Source: Gerris lacustris
Taxonomy: Eukaryota; Arthropoda; Insecta; Hemiptera; Gerridae
Length of the DNA: 64,000 nucleotides
Direction: 5' to 3'
NCBI GenBank assembly: GCA_951217055.1
Contig: OX578284.1
Coordinates: forward strand, 18,610,187 to 18,674,186
Program-made: the position numbers and the translations under genes
Shown here: positions 1 through 11,566 of the stretch, one piece after another
Layout: each line of letters opens with the position of its first letter
Numbering within the stretch: the first letter of the stretch is position 1
Notes under the pieces: model-generated
What the model saw: the letters and a program-made list of their open reading frames with translations, nothing else
What the model was told of the DNA's origin: nothing
The model's database searches: none

Positions 1-181
1 AATTACTATTTTTTTTAATTGAATATAAGTCTAACAAGTTGAAAAACATTTTTCCTTCTTCATTCGATCTTTAGGGATATAATTAAAATACAACTATATT
101 TCACCCATACCTGATCATCTTCATATCTAAAATAACAATTAACATTATAACATTTATACAACTACTACATTTTGCATAACA

Positions 182-187
<6 letters not shown>

Positions 188-219
<32 letters not shown>

Positions 220-227
220 GTGAGACT
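188..227. repeat. Poly(A) tract
   Basis: An uninterrupted run of roughly 40 A residues. It could be the tail of a retroposed sequence or simple microsatellite growth. No element body is recognisable to its left. Confidence 0.8.
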
Positions 228-418
228 CTCACGCATTAGAAGTGAAACTTAAGTTCGATAAAACAGTTCATTTTATTAATTGCTCTCTTTGTAATTGTTG
301 ACGATTTTATTATTCCCGGATCAAGTAATGGTTGTGTTTAATTCAATTGAAAAATAAAATATTTTCATAACTGAATAATGAAGAAAAAGCATCTATACAT
401 ATATATTATATTGCTATC

Positions 419-580
419 TGCCTCCGTAGTGCAATGGTTAGCACACATGCCTGCAGAATCAGTGGTCGGTGGAACGAGACTTGCCCAAGTTAAAGATTTT
501 TGCAAGTAAATCAACTGCCGACTTAAGCCGATAGTTGAATAACCTATATAAAAATCTTTCACTTAGACGAGTCTCGAAAC
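419..580 (+). mobile_element. Degenerate tRNA-derived SINE with inverted 3' half
   Basis: The head reads like a tRNA: box A-like TAGTGCAATGGTTAGCAC near 427-444, an anticodon-like CTGCAGA loop, then a damaged box B (GGAACGAGAC where GGTTCGAGAC is expected). The segment from about 475 to 499 recurs inverted at about 551-576, ending in GTCTCG, so the 3' part folds on itself. A functional tRNA is unlikely because no acceptor stem closes and box B is broken. Confidence 0.5.
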
Positions 581-599
581 ACAAACTTCGTTGCACGAT

Positions 600-2250
600 T
601 TTTTTTCATCCAAGGCAATTAACTCTACCGCGCCTAAAGAAGTTTCACTGCAAAATCATTGAAAAGCCAATATATATTTATAAATAAAGAATTAACAATA
701 GTTTTACCTTTGTCTGAACTATATTTTGTATCGAAAATAGGGCATTTCATGTATATAGCAGGAAAATCGATAATACTCGAACATTTTCCTAAATCAACAG
801 GAGAGGATCACCGTATTTAAAATACTTACATTCTCCTTTTATGGGTAAGCTATCTAATTAAGGTTGAAGATTGACGTATCTCCTCTAAAGCAGGCTTCAA
901 ACACTTGTGGTCATTTTCAGTGCCTGACAAAATACATCGATTTACTACAAAATAGCTTATACTTACCTACTGCTTTTAGCTCTATGCATATAATTTTGTA
1001 ATAAATTAATTTATTTTTTTCAGGCCCTAAAGATGTTAGCTAGTGATTGAAATCCAGCTATGTAAAATAAACTTAGTTCTTAATCAAGGGAATCCACTGC
1101 TCATCTTTAGAATCAGGGCTACCTAATAAAATAATCTGCCAATTAGTGTGGCACATAGCTTCCTCGCGTATTTTTTGTTCCTTGTACATTCCTGCTCTTG
1201 GAAAATTGTACAGCCATGCATCGCCTGCGTCTCAATGTGCGCTTGGCCATAAAGTCTTCAAGCATAATGCTATCGTCTATTTCTTTTCTCTATTTACTGC
1301 TATTTGCTTAATTTGTTGAGTTACATGCCACCCATGATAACTAGTTCTCATTCAGTAAAAAAAAGTCTAATGAATTTAAGTGAGTAAATTAAAATGTTTC
1401 CCCTCTCAAAGGGACACCTGTTTTACCTTTATATATTAATAATATATATCTAGTCATATATTTCATATATATCTAGCTAATAAATAGTCTCTTAATTAGA
1501 CTCTTTCTCTTATATCTACTCAGTAATTGTCTACTAACAAAATGCTTTTCTTCTTAATTTATCTTTTGGATATTGATAAGTGTGAAAAGTCATTCATTTT
1601 CTTTATATAATATGATTCTTATTACTAAAATAAAAGTAAATAATAAATTTAATTAAAGAAGAGAAGTAAAATAATTATAACGATTGCAATAAAAATACAT
1701 AAAAGAAAGTAACAATGAAACACAAGAACAAGGCTGACACTTTAATCATTTACTCATAGTAGTGGGCATCTAAACTTAACGACCTGTTAAATTATTTATT
1801 ATCAGGCCACTCATAAATAGGAGCACAAAACAACCCCGTGTAATGTGAATTTAAGATATTAACGTAGGCTGAAAACGGGGTAATGTTAACATGTTTTAAA
1901 CAAGGAGTAATGAATACTACACTGGTACTCAACTTCTGCAGTCTAAATTTTAATTATTTATTTCTCAACTAGAACCTACTCACCCTAAACTCACTAATTA
2001 ACTAAAATGATAAATACTATTTACAAACAATAATAAACAAAAGTTAAGGCACAATATGCGTAGTTTGGCACAATAGTTTTTTAGATCATAAAAATAATGA
2101 TATTTTTCGCTCATCGAAAACTCTTAAATTCTAAACAAATTGAGTACAATGATCGAATGATTATGATCTTAAGAGAAAGTTGTAGGAATTTTGTAAAATT
2201 ATTTTTAAAATTGCTTGCATACGAGTCTGCAAGACAGTGAGACATTTTCA
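600..2250. other. No gene seen; AT-rich
   Basis: I see no exon or element here apart from a fragment at about 1135-1170 (CTGCCAATTAGTGTGGCACA...) that matches the left end of the dispersed hairpin-headed repeat family described at 42505-43066. Confidence 0.5.
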
Positions 2251-2254
2251 TGTA

Positions 2255-2612
2255 ACGCTTTTTGGTCTAGTTTTTTGGTAACGCTTTTCGAGTTTATGTG
2301 CCAAAGTAAAGACATGAAAATGTCAAAAAATTCGAGCTTGCAGATTCTTGCGTTTGTAAATTAGGAATTAAATCGAACATAATATGTAGTACTCGAAGAA
2401 AGAAATTACTTTTCTTCTTTTCCAATTTATTAAGAAGTAATCTTTTAGCTTCTTCACCCATATTTTTTATAATAAATGCGGGCAAACTCGATTGAACACC
2501 TCCAATATCTTCCTAACTCACTGTTCCTATATCTTCCCTACTCGTGTAACGCTAGTTTTTGGTAACGCTTTTCGAGGTTATGTGCCATAGCCATGAGAAT
2601 GTCAAAATCGAA
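2255..2612 (+). repeat. Direct repeat pair around GGTAACGCTTTTCGAG
   Basis: The block GGTAACGCTTTTCGAG followed by TTATGTGCCA occurs at about 2276-2301 and again at about 2559-2584, each followed by a similar AAATGTCAAAA... tail. The copies are about 280 bp apart. No coding function is visible. Confidence 0.6.
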
Positions 2613-3415
2613 TGCTCGGCGTCTAGGAGCTTTTTCTTCTCTCTAACAATTATTTAATTTTGTTAGTCATAATGTTTTCTCCCAGTTATATTTGAAGTCC
2701 GGAGTGGGAGTTCCATTATTGTGAGGTCCCTTTTTGTGAAGTTTTAGTGAATTTAAAAATGTTAAAAAACCTCTTTCCTTTATCAAAATAATGTACCTAT
2801 TTGAAAAGTATAAGCGTTTATAACATTTGAACTATTCATTTTATTTTTATTGTACTTTGTTCTTTATGTAGAGTTAGGTGATGGTTGGAGTGAAAGTCCT
2901 TTATAATTTTTTATTTTATTTTATTTTACTAGAACTAAGAATTTAACTCTACATAAGAAAACTTTCAATGTGTTCTTTATGTTGAACAATTTCTATCCAT
3001 GCTTTATTTGTTGATATTGGCAAAATGTTCCAAAATAATTTAGTTTTAAAGTTCAATAGTTGATTTTCAAAATAACGGCAGATATTAAAACCAAATTCAG
3101 TGGAAATGTTTGTCTTATAAAGCGGTTGTTGTAACAAAGTACAAATTTTGAAGCAAACCAGATTTTTTTTATTTTTACAATTTTTTAAGCTTTTGCCGAC
3201 TTAACAAAATGGGTTAAATTATTTCACAAATTTATGATTTTCCGGGTGGGACAACAGCATGTAAGGACTGATTTTTTAACCATGTTTTTTCATCTCTAAC
3301 TTAAAAACTGTGGGAGTTATGTGTGACGTATACAGACACACACACATACAGACGCATTTTTGAGTGATAACAATACTTTTCCTTTAAAGTGAGGAAACGT
3401 AAAAAAGCCAATTTG
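2613..3415. other. No gene seen
   Basis: AT-rich sequence. A minus-strand open stretch at 2949-3137 (62 codons) has no recognisable domain and no convincing splice borders. Confidence 0.4.
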
Positions 3416-3419
3416 TTTG

Positions 3420-3830
3420 GTTAGCTTCCTCGCATATTTTATACGACGAATGATCTCTTTAGAATTAAAAGTATTATTTTTTGGACCTGTTTCGATATCC
3501 AGTGGGGTCACTCTAATTCTTATTCTTACATGCGCAGACTGTATCAATATGTGGGCAATTTTTGACATATGATCCAAATTTCTTAAAAATGATAATGAGT
3601 ATTTGTAAAGATAAAGGTATTAATATAACAAAGTTTTTTGATCAGGCTAAAGACTGGCAAGGTTTAATATTAATTTGGGACCAAAGGAGGGCTGATTATG
3701 ATCTATCATCCGAATTCTATCAAAATCGGACTTGTAGTTTTTAAGATATGATGGTTCGCAAAAATGATAAACGGAAGAGAGAGAGACAGACACAAGACCA
3801 ATAATCTTTTCTGGAATTTGTGGTCCTTTG
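3420..3830 (+). repeat. Degenerate copy of hairpin-headed repeat family A
   Basis: It shares AGCTTCCTCGCAT near 3423, AAAATCGGACTTGTAGTTTTT near 3722 and the GGTTCGCAAAAA block near 3753 with the better copies at 9004, 42505 and 63186. The right-end hairpin is missing. Confidence 0.6.
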
Positions 3831-3834
3831 AGCC

Positions 3835-4965
3835 GGAATAAGATACATTGGTAGTGCTATGAGTCGAAATAAACTGATGCAGGATTTCAGTTACTAGTAT
3901 AGGAAAAGATAATATTATGAGGATCTTTGGTGAGATCTAGCAGTAAATGTGTTTCTTCAGAATGAACACAATGCTGCTGTTACCTTTGGTTTGCACGTGG
4001 ATGCAAAAATTATTACTATTCCTATTATAAATGTTATGAACGAAGATACTGACATTAAAACTCAATTTATACATTTTCAGAAGGGAAAGTAAGGAAATTC
4101 TTTTAATACATATATTTTGTTACTTTATGTTCAAGTGAAAGGTTTATACCTGACGTTTTATTAAAGTGTGTTTGAAACGCAGTTGTAAAGTTACCTTAAA
4201 TTTCCATATGTACAAGACATATCATATGTTTCATGTAGCATGTTTACTGATTTGTTTCCCTCACGTGTTTCCCTAAATTCCGTGTTATCATTCTATTTGA
4301 TCTTACATTTACGTCTTTGCATTTATCATGCATGAATCTACATGAATTAGACTTGCTTTATATGAAGCAAATGGAGTAATTGAAATCCTTTTGCAAAATT
4401 ATTAATGTTGATATCAAATTTAAAATGAAAATGTTTTCTTGAAGGCGGAAATGGTTGCTTTCATCGTATGGAGAATAGATACATCAAACCGAATGGAAAA
4501 GAAAATATGTATAATAAATCAGAAGTAGAAGAAAAATAAAATTCTTGACTAGTTATTTACTATGGAAAATGAATGTTTATTTATCAAAATATAATTCCCA
4601 AGAAGTTATTAGAAAACGTTTTTACACGCTTATAATTCATTTAACTTATTATTTTGTTTGTTTGATTCCAAATCTAATCAGTTAATAGATAATTAATTGA
4701 TTTAGTTGAAATTTCGATTATAAATTATGCAATTAAAAAAATATATAAAAATGTGTTATCATTTTTTTAGTTTTAACTTGTTTACCTCATAAATTAGTTT
4801 TTATTAGATTTTGATTATAACCAAATAAACATCTTTGACAAATTAAACCATGAGAACAGGAATAAGTAATTGCTTTTAATACAAGTATTTTATGATCATT
4901 CATTGCTGTTTTTTCACTTATTATTTCGACTGTACTTAGGTTAACTTGAATACTACTGCTACTAC
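3835..4965. other. No gene seen
   Basis: AT-rich sequence without recognisable exons or elements. Confidence 0.4.
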
Positions 4966-5055
4966 TAGACGGGTAATTAGGCCTAGTACCCTAGTAACTA
5001 GGCCTAATTACCCTGTACATTAGGCCCTAATTACCCTGTACCTTAATCTGTACAT
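4966..5055 (+). repeat. Short tandem block of TAGGCC(C)TAATTACCCTGTA
   Basis: Two good and one partial copies of a unit of roughly 20-25 bp built on TAATTACCCTGTAC and TAGGCCTA. Confidence 0.6.
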
Positions 5056-5057
5056 TG

Positions 5058-5203
5058 TACCGCCGAAGCGAGTATGGTGATCATTACTAGTGAACCATAT
5101 AAATCAGAGTATCACGGCGAGGGATCGAACCCACGATCTCGTACCGCCCATGATTCAGAGATGGCCAATCAGACGAGGTAAGTAATTTAATCCACACGGC
5201 CAC
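5058..5203 (-). mobile_element. tRNA-derived SINE head
   Basis: On the minus strand a box A-like GTGGCCGTGTGG (complement of 5192-5203) precedes a perfect box B, GGTTCGATCCC (complement of 5121-5131). These are the two RNA polymerase III promoter boxes of tRNA-derived SINEs. The gap between the boxes is longer than in a tRNA, so this is a SINE rather than a tRNA gene. No clear tail or target duplication was found. Confidence 0.6.
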
Positions 5204-5265
5204 ATCTATATCTTTCTTAACATCTATATATTTTTAAAAGAACTTATCCAATTTAAAAAAAATTG

Positions 5266-5439
5266 AGGTACTTCTTTAGATTGTTACTCCCCTATGTCTT
5301 TTTAGAATATAAATGGATGTAATTATTTATACATTTCTTTGACAAAATAACTATTAAGACAATGGGATGTTTAGACCAATGTACTTTGGGACAAAGGAAT
5401 ATCACACTTCTGTTTTTATAAGAGGAGTTACAGTCTAAA
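5266..5439 (+). mobile_element. Mutator-like MITE, left part
   Basis: It begins GGTACTTCTTTAGATTGTTA like the complete copies at 59220 and 59571 and runs to AGTTACAGTCTAAA, where the next element starts. The rest of this copy is missing or displaced. Confidence 0.65.
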
Positions 5440-6095
5440 GCGGCTCATACACTACACGTGCATTGCATGCCTTGCAAGCACGCCGTCCCAAAAACGGACA
5501 AAGCGTACCAGGTTGTGTAGGTTTCCGTGCATAGCACGGCCTGCAATGCGAGGCGAGATGACAATCAAAACGAGTTTTATTTTCGGCGAGCAATGCCATC
5601 CGGCCCCGTTCCAACATGCTAGTGTGTGGGCCAATCTCACACCACGTGCTAAGAGTGCAACATCTTTTGAGACTATATTTTGTTTACTAGCATCAAGATA
5701 TTCTTGCTTGTATTTCTTGAAAATCAGTAATGCATCCGTTTTTCTGTCTACCAATTTCTTGCCGTTGTTTATTGACGCTTATAGAAATCACCATTGTTTG
5801 TGGCAAGTTAAGTGTTAGGTTATCTTTCTTCTTCAACCAATTTTCAGTCCATATTTGCCTCCTCCTCTGTTTCTCCTTGCTATCTTCATAAATCAACGCG
5901 CCAATCAATAAAACTGCATTAGGTTTATTTTTCGTTACTAATGACATAACTGGAACGTGTACATTAAACAATCACAGTATGAACACCGACTTCTAGCAGG
6001 TCACAGAGCTAACTGCAATTACAGTGTGTGGCGCACGGCGCGCCAAAATAAAAAAATGGCACGGCGTGCAATGCACGTTTAGTGTATGGGCCGCT
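5439..6095 (-). mobile_element. Harbinger-like MITE, about 655 bp
   Basis: Terminal inverted repeats are AGCGGCTCATACACTA at the left and TAGTGTATGGGCCGCT at the right, continuing imperfectly through TGCATTGCA. The minus strand holds a transposase-like N-terminal fragment (next entry), which points to a deletion derivative of a larger PIF/Harbinger element. The bases just outside do not form a clean three-base duplication (TAA left, ATT right), so the borders or the superfamily could be wrong. Confidence 0.55.
5693..5947 (-). pseudogene. Harbinger-type transposase N-terminal relic
   Basis: An open stretch of 84 codons from the internal ATG complementary to 5945-5947 contains RRRQIWTENWLKKKD. 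This matches the basic-Trp-...-Trp-Leu pattern that opens PIF/Harbinger transposases. The rest of a transposase (DDE nuclease) is absent: the frame stops within the 655-bp element. It is therefore a non-functional leftover of the parent transposon. The similarity is by pattern only. Confidence 0.45.
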
Positions 6096-6099
6096 ATTT

Positions 6100-6336
6100 A
6101 CATTAATAATGTAAATAGATATAATTATTTATATATTCCTTTATGTAAATAACTATAAAGACAAAAGGATGTTTAGTCCAATCTACTTTGGTACAAAATG
6201 ACTATCACACCTCTCTTTTTATAAGGGGAGTAACAGTCTAAAGAAGAACATTCCGAACACCTTCTTTAGATTGTTACTCCCTTCTGTTTTTTTAAGAGGA
6301 CTAAAAATCTACAAAAGTGCCGAAATTTAGATGGTT
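6100..6336 (+). mobile_element. Mutator-like MITE, second copy
   Basis: It contains the family core (TTTAGTCCAATCTACTTTGG, AGGGGAGTAACAGTCTAAAG, CTTCTTTAGATTGTTACTCC) and ends near AAAAGTGCC. Its left end is abnormal, because the Harbinger-like element at 5439-6095 sits there. Confidence 0.6.
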
Positions 6337-6339
6337 TCT

Positions 6340-7389
6340 TGAAAGTAGTGCAATGATGGTCCCAAATTAATTTTTTTACCGTCTACACAAATGTAATAAA
6401 ACCCTACTGGGAATGACGATTTCTTTTTTTTTTGAGGCGATTGTTTTCGGAAATTTATATAAAATGTTATTATTAAACTGACTTTTTCCTTCTTTATCTT
6501 TTATTATAGTAAATTGGTTAAAGAGTTTTTTCCGCATAACAGGAAAACTTACTCCATCAAGATAATATCTGGGTAAAAAACTATTTTTATTTTTTGAAGA
6601 ATGAAAATCTAAGATAAAAACTTCAAGGGGGTAAAGATAAAAACCTTTAAGAAATACCGAAGGGTTAAGAAAGAAAGAAAAAGAAATCAAGGACAAATAG
6701 AAGGAGAAAACTCAAACAGAAAAATGTTAAAGCTAAATTGGGTTGTCCCTTAGGGGATATTCTATACCTTACCTTCGCAACTCACTTTTCCGGGAAAGTC
6801 AAGGAAAAAAAAACTCCCTTTTTCATGAAGGTAAGTTTAGAAAAAAATTGGTTGTTTTGCTAGTTTTAAGAAATCAAGCTTAACGATGAAAACAAACTTT
6901 TAGGAATAGTTTGGGAGTGGCGTGAAGTTTTGCTTATTCTGAGGAAACTAAGCCCAAGTTCTGAGACACCTAACAGTAAATCAAGCCTGTTTTGCCTCTA
7001 CAGTTGCCCCGTCTAGACTTCCTCGTCCTAGCCTAACAATATATACCTAAAAGTAAACTATGTCTGACCATGCCTAACACTTTCCTAAAACTTCTTAACT
7101 ATATCCTTAGGGACCAATTAAAGTTTCTTGTCTCCTACTGAACTTGAAGGTTTTGTACTTTGTCAAACGCATTCATTATAGTATTTAGAAACCACAATTA
7201 AAGTTAATAATGGTTGTTTGGGTTATCTTCATTAAAATATTTGGCCTGTCACTGCAGTAAAATCATTATGAATGAGGTTTAATTTTCTCCATTAATATTA
7301 TTTATAGATATAATGTAAATTTAAAGCAATTAACAAGCTAGACTTTGTCAGAAGCTAGTAGATGTCCATTAAGTTATAAAGTAATTAAG

Positions 7390-7390
<1 letters not shown>
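6340..7390. other. No gene seen
   Basis: AT-rich sequence. A minus-strand open stretch at 6376-6696 (106 codons) shows no domain and is probably chance. Confidence 0.4.

Positions 7391-7392
<2 letters not shown>

Positions 7393-7470
<78 letters not shown>
7393..7470. repeat. (TA)n microsatellite
   Basis: About 38 uninterrupted TA units. Confidence 0.95.
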
Positions 7471-7472
<2 letters not shown>

Positions 7473-7862
7473 CGTAGAAGGAGATAATAAACAAACTAAA
7501 AAAACATAATGATCGAAATCCAATAATGATTATTATAAATCTAAAATCGATATTGCTGAAAACAATATGACATTACTGATAAGAGTTAAATATACACTAG
7601 GTGTGCAATGCAGTTGTCTGCTTGCAATATTGAGCTGAGCGTGCATTTTAACCAATAAACATTTGTACTTATAAACAGAAGAAATCGGATTAAAAACAGT
7701 AAAATATCTATTTTCTATTAAAAAGCATTTTTTTTTCTATTTTAGCCCCTCTTAAATGAAAATATGACAAAAGTGAACATAACAACAATAACTGTACTCG
7801 TAAAGAGCTTTCCAACGACAAGCATCATGAAGGGCATATACTATTTTCACTTTTGTACCCCA

Positions 7863-8102
7863 TACCCCGTACCCCTGTGTACCAATTTGGACCTTTTTTG
7901 ATTTATACCTTCCTGTGGTTGGTCACTATGACCGTGCTGAATTTCGTGCGAATCGGTTCAGCAGTTCAGGAGGAAACTTTTGTACCCCGTACCCCTGTGT
8001 ACCAATTTGGACCATTTCAGATTTATACCTTCCTGTGGTTAGTCACTATGACCGTGCTAAATTTTGTGCAGACCGATTCAGCCGTTTCAGGAGGAGTATG
8101 CG
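7863..8102 (+). repeat. 120-bp tandem duplication
   Basis: Two copies in direct order, 120 bp apart. Both contain TACCCCGTACCCCTGTGTAC, ACCTTCCTGTGGTT, CACTATGACCGTGCT and a GATTCAGC(C/A)GTTCAGGAGGA-like end. The wording resembles repeat or 3'-untranslated units of invertebrate retroelements, but I cannot name the family. The plus-strand frames running through it are products of the duplication. Confidence 0.75.
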
Positions 8103-8196
8103 TCTGAAAAAATGCAAAGTGTAGTATAAGAGCTTCGCTTCGCTCAGCTCAAAAATAGTAGATATATTATATAAATTATACTACCAAAAGCTATTA

Positions 8197-8771
8197 GTCC
8201 ACAGGCCACCATAAGAAGTGAGTCGCTGATTGATAAAGTTTTCTTACCTTATGGAATCGCTTATTTACGCCTTGTCCACCGATGAATTGGGTATATGGCA
8301 ACTGGGCGCTGGGCCATTTCTTTTTTGTTGACATGCCAAACTTGCCCTTCTGCGGGAACATTGAAAAGAGGTAGATAAAGTTTTGATTTTCACAGGATCG
8401 TTTAATTAAATTATTTAAAAAACAGTGGTAAAGGTGGCCACCGATAAGACCGGGCCTTTTGGGGTGTCCACCGCCCCAAACATATCGCTTTGCGGGGACG
8501 TTAAAAAGAAAACGGCCCACTCATATCGGTGGCCACCTTTACCACTGATTTTTAAATAATTTAATTAAACGATCCTGTAAAAATCAAAACTTTATCTATC
8601 TCTTTTCAATGTTCCCGCAAGGGCAAGTTTGGCATGTCAACAAAAAAGAAATGGCCCAGCGCCCAGTTGCCATATACCCAATTCATCGGTGGACAAGGCA
8701 TAAATAAGCGATTCAATAAGGTAAGAAAACTTTATCAATCAGCGACTCACTTCTTATGGTGGCCTGTGGAC
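8197..8771. mobile_element. Full-length foldback (TA-flanked MITE), 575 bp
   Basis: The two halves are near-perfect reverse complements, from GTCCACAGGCCACCATAAGA at the left to TCTTATGGTGGCCTGTGGAC at the right, with a short centre near 8480-8500. TA lies outside each end (8195-8196, 8772-8773), fitting a TA target duplication as in Tc1/mariner-type insertions. It has no coding capacity. RNA read through it would form a long hairpin. Confidence 0.85.
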
Positions 8772-9003
8772 TATATTATAAAATAATTTTCGAAATATTG
8801 TGGACAAATAATATCATTGCTGAGAAGAATGGATCTGGTACAATAATTGTGAGATTGCAACTCTAATTGCATCTCGTGAGTTTATTATTTTACTTGTACA
8901 AGTTGAAGCAAAATTTAAGTTTGGTAGAATCCAACTATCAGTAGGGCAAATATAAATTATGGTGAAATAATGTTATATATTACCTACGATTAATAAAATA
9001 TTT

Positions 9004-9588
9004 AAAAAATAGATTGCCAATTGATGTTGCACATAGTTTCCTCGCATCTTATCACGAACTTCATTGATTTTATGCTTTTACAAACTATTTGTCTATTTTG
9101 TTTATTTTTTTCTCCCGTTTTTTTTAATCAGTCAAAATTGTTTTGATTTTTTACATGTCAAAAGTATTTAGAAGCGCAGACGGTTCAAATTAATCTAAGG
9201 CTATCTTCGGGTTACTTTCAATAAATGATAAGTTTTATATAAATCAGATAAGTACTTTTGAAGCTATAGGTGTAAATAAATGTATGTTTGTGCGCATGTA
9301 GAAGAGAAACAAATGAGCGCAGAAGGTTGAAGCTTATATGGGACCAACAATAGGCAAATCATGACCTACCATCCAAATTTCATCAAATTCGGACATGTAG
9401 TTTTTAAGATATGTTGGTGCGCAAAAAATGAGCACAGACCGACAGGCAGACACGGATCCAAAAATGTTCCCTGATGTCTTTTAAACGAATTTCTGTCATG
9501 GAATTTTTGAAATCGGAGACATAAAATATTTTCGATTTTCAGAACGATCTCTGAGCTTCCGTTACCTTCGGTAAGCTTGAAAGCAAAA
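9004..9588 (+). repeat. Hairpin-headed repeat family A, near-complete copy
   Basis: It runs from TAGATTGCCAATTGATGTTGC through CACATAG(C/T)TTCCTCGCATC, the GCGCAGACGGTTC block, GTTGGTGCGCAAAAA and GACAGGCAGACACGG, to the end hairpin region TTCCGTTACCTTCGGTAAGC. Only fragments of other families overlap it. No protein is encoded. Confidence 0.75.
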
Positions 9589-10205
9589 TGTATTTGAATT
9601 CAATCATATATAATTTTAAATGACAAATTTGGACTCGAAAAATATGGTTGTAAGTGGGGAAGAGTGGGGAATGAAAATAGAAAAAATCGGTTTAAGGAAG
9701 AGACAAGGGTATTTAGAAGATTTACAAAGAACAACAATAAGAAACAAAATAAACCTAAAGAAAAAAGTGAATATATTTATTATAATACATTTTTGAATAT
9801 TCATTACGAACTTCTGGTGGGGTATTTGCAAAACTTAATTAAAATATATTACAAAATACATGTAACAGTGAACTTGTAGATTAAATAAACTTAAAATTTA
9901 CAAATATCTTAAAGAATAATATATTTATATAAAGTATATATTTGGTTTGATACATATTTATAATACAGCTTAAGCTTTATTGGTGGGTTTTGTAATAATT
10001 ATTTTATAAATAATATTTATTTCGTCAATGTAACTAAAGTGTTTCATTTTGACCTCCTAATTCGTTTGAGTAAATTGTATATAAAAGTGTGTTTTTTCTT
10101 GTTTTGTAGATGATTTAACAATGAGTTTCATAGGCATATATGTTGCTCATAATATATTAAATTAATTAATATATTAAATTAATTAATATATATTAATTAA
10201 TTAAT

Positions 10206-10852
10206 ATATTAAATGAATCAATGGAATTTTGTAGATAATTTCAATATGAGTTTTATAGTTGTATGATCAATGATTCATTCAAAGTTACAAATGAATCAAT
10301 GAATGTTTTTTAGATAATTTCATAATGAGTTTAATAGTTATATGATCAATGATTCATTCAAAGTTACAAATGAATCAATGAATGTTTTGTAGATAATTTA
10401 ACAATGAGTTTTATAGTTATATGATCAATGATTCATTCAAAGTTACAAATGAATCAATGAATGTTTTGTAGATAATTTAACAATGAGTTTTATAGTTATA
10501 TGATCAATGATTCATTCAAAGTTACAAATGAATCAATGAATGTTTTGTAGATAATTTCACAATGAGTTTTATAGTTATATGATCAATGATTCATTCAAAG
10601 TTACAAATGAATCAATGAATGTTTTGTAGATAATTTAACAATGAGTTTTATAGTTATATGATCAATGATTCATTCAAAGTTACAAATGAATCAATGAATG
10701 TTTTGTAGATAATTTAACAATGAGTTTTATAGTTATATGATCAATGATTCATTCAAAGTTACAAATGAATCAATGAATGTTTTGTAGATAATTTAACAAT
10801 GAGTTTTATAGTTATATGATCAATGATTCATTCAAAGTTACAAATGAATCAA
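10206..10852 (+). repeat. 79-bp minisatellite, about 8 copies
   Basis: The unit contains GTTTTGTAGATAATTTAACA, ATGAGTTTTATAGTTATATG and the dyad ATGAATCAATG / CAATGATTCAT, so each unit can form a hairpin. Copies are almost identical except the first and last, which indicates recent expansion. It is preceded at 10140-10205 by palindromic TTAATTAATATATTAA blocks. Related diverged units lie at 10100 and 10975. Confidence 0.9.
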
Positions 10853-10859
10853 TGATTTA

Positions 10860-11490
10860 TATATTTATTCAAAGCTACAAATGAGTCAATGATAACTTCT
10901 ATTCAAATAGACCGATGTTATGTTTCATTTTGATCTCCATATAAGTAAAGTGTTTATAAAAATGTGTTTCTTCCTGTTTTGTAGATTACTTCAATGAAGT
11001 TTTTGCTCATATATCATCATGTTAAGGTAGAATTGTATTTAATAAGTTTATATATTTATTCAAATCTACAAATGAATATTAATGATTTTTTGAAGATTAT
11101 CTAAAAATTACATTTAAAATTATGATTCAAGCTCAAGAATCAATAATTCATTCAAAGCTACAAATGAATTCATAATAACTTCTATTCAAATTGACCGACG
11201 TTATTAAAAAACTGACGCTTTAATTTGAGAGAAAATATATCACTTCTCTGGGAATTTAATGTGAATAATTGCTAATGTTTGACATTGGGTTTTGATTGTT
11301 CTATTAGCCTCTGGGGAACCAATCATAATTATGAAGTGTATTTATAATAAATTTTAAAATTTATTTAGGTTAGAATAATAACTCCCCTAATTTTATGATG
11401 AATTATATTCTGAACTATACGCAAATGTTATAATAACATTACTCAGGCAATGACATATATATAATTTATATAATCCAAAATCCAAATGCT
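10860..11490. other. Diverged flank of the 79-bp repeat, no gene seen
   Basis: It holds scattered relics of the 79-bp unit (CAAAGCTACAAATGAATC, TTTTGTAGATTACTTCAATG) up to about 11190, then AT-rich sequence. Confidence 0.5.
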
Positions 11491-11498
11491 GGCAATGG

Positions 11499-11561
<63 letters not shown>
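11499..11561. repeat. (AT)n microsatellite
   Basis: About 30 AT units. Confidence 0.95.

Positions 11562-11566
<5 letters not shown>

Noticed and set aside
421..480. Functional tRNA-Cys gene
   Set aside because: Box B is damaged and the acceptor stem does not close; it fits a SINE head better.
3562..3744. 60-codon plus-strand frame
   Set aside because: Lies inside a degenerate family A repeat.
6376..6696. 106-codon minus-strand frame
   Set aside because: Phe/Lys-rich translation of AT-rich DNA, with no homology pattern or splice sites.
10206..10852. CRISPR-like array of 79-bp repeats
   Set aside because: Units are directly adjacent with no unique spacers, in clearly eukaryotic DNA with spliced genes.
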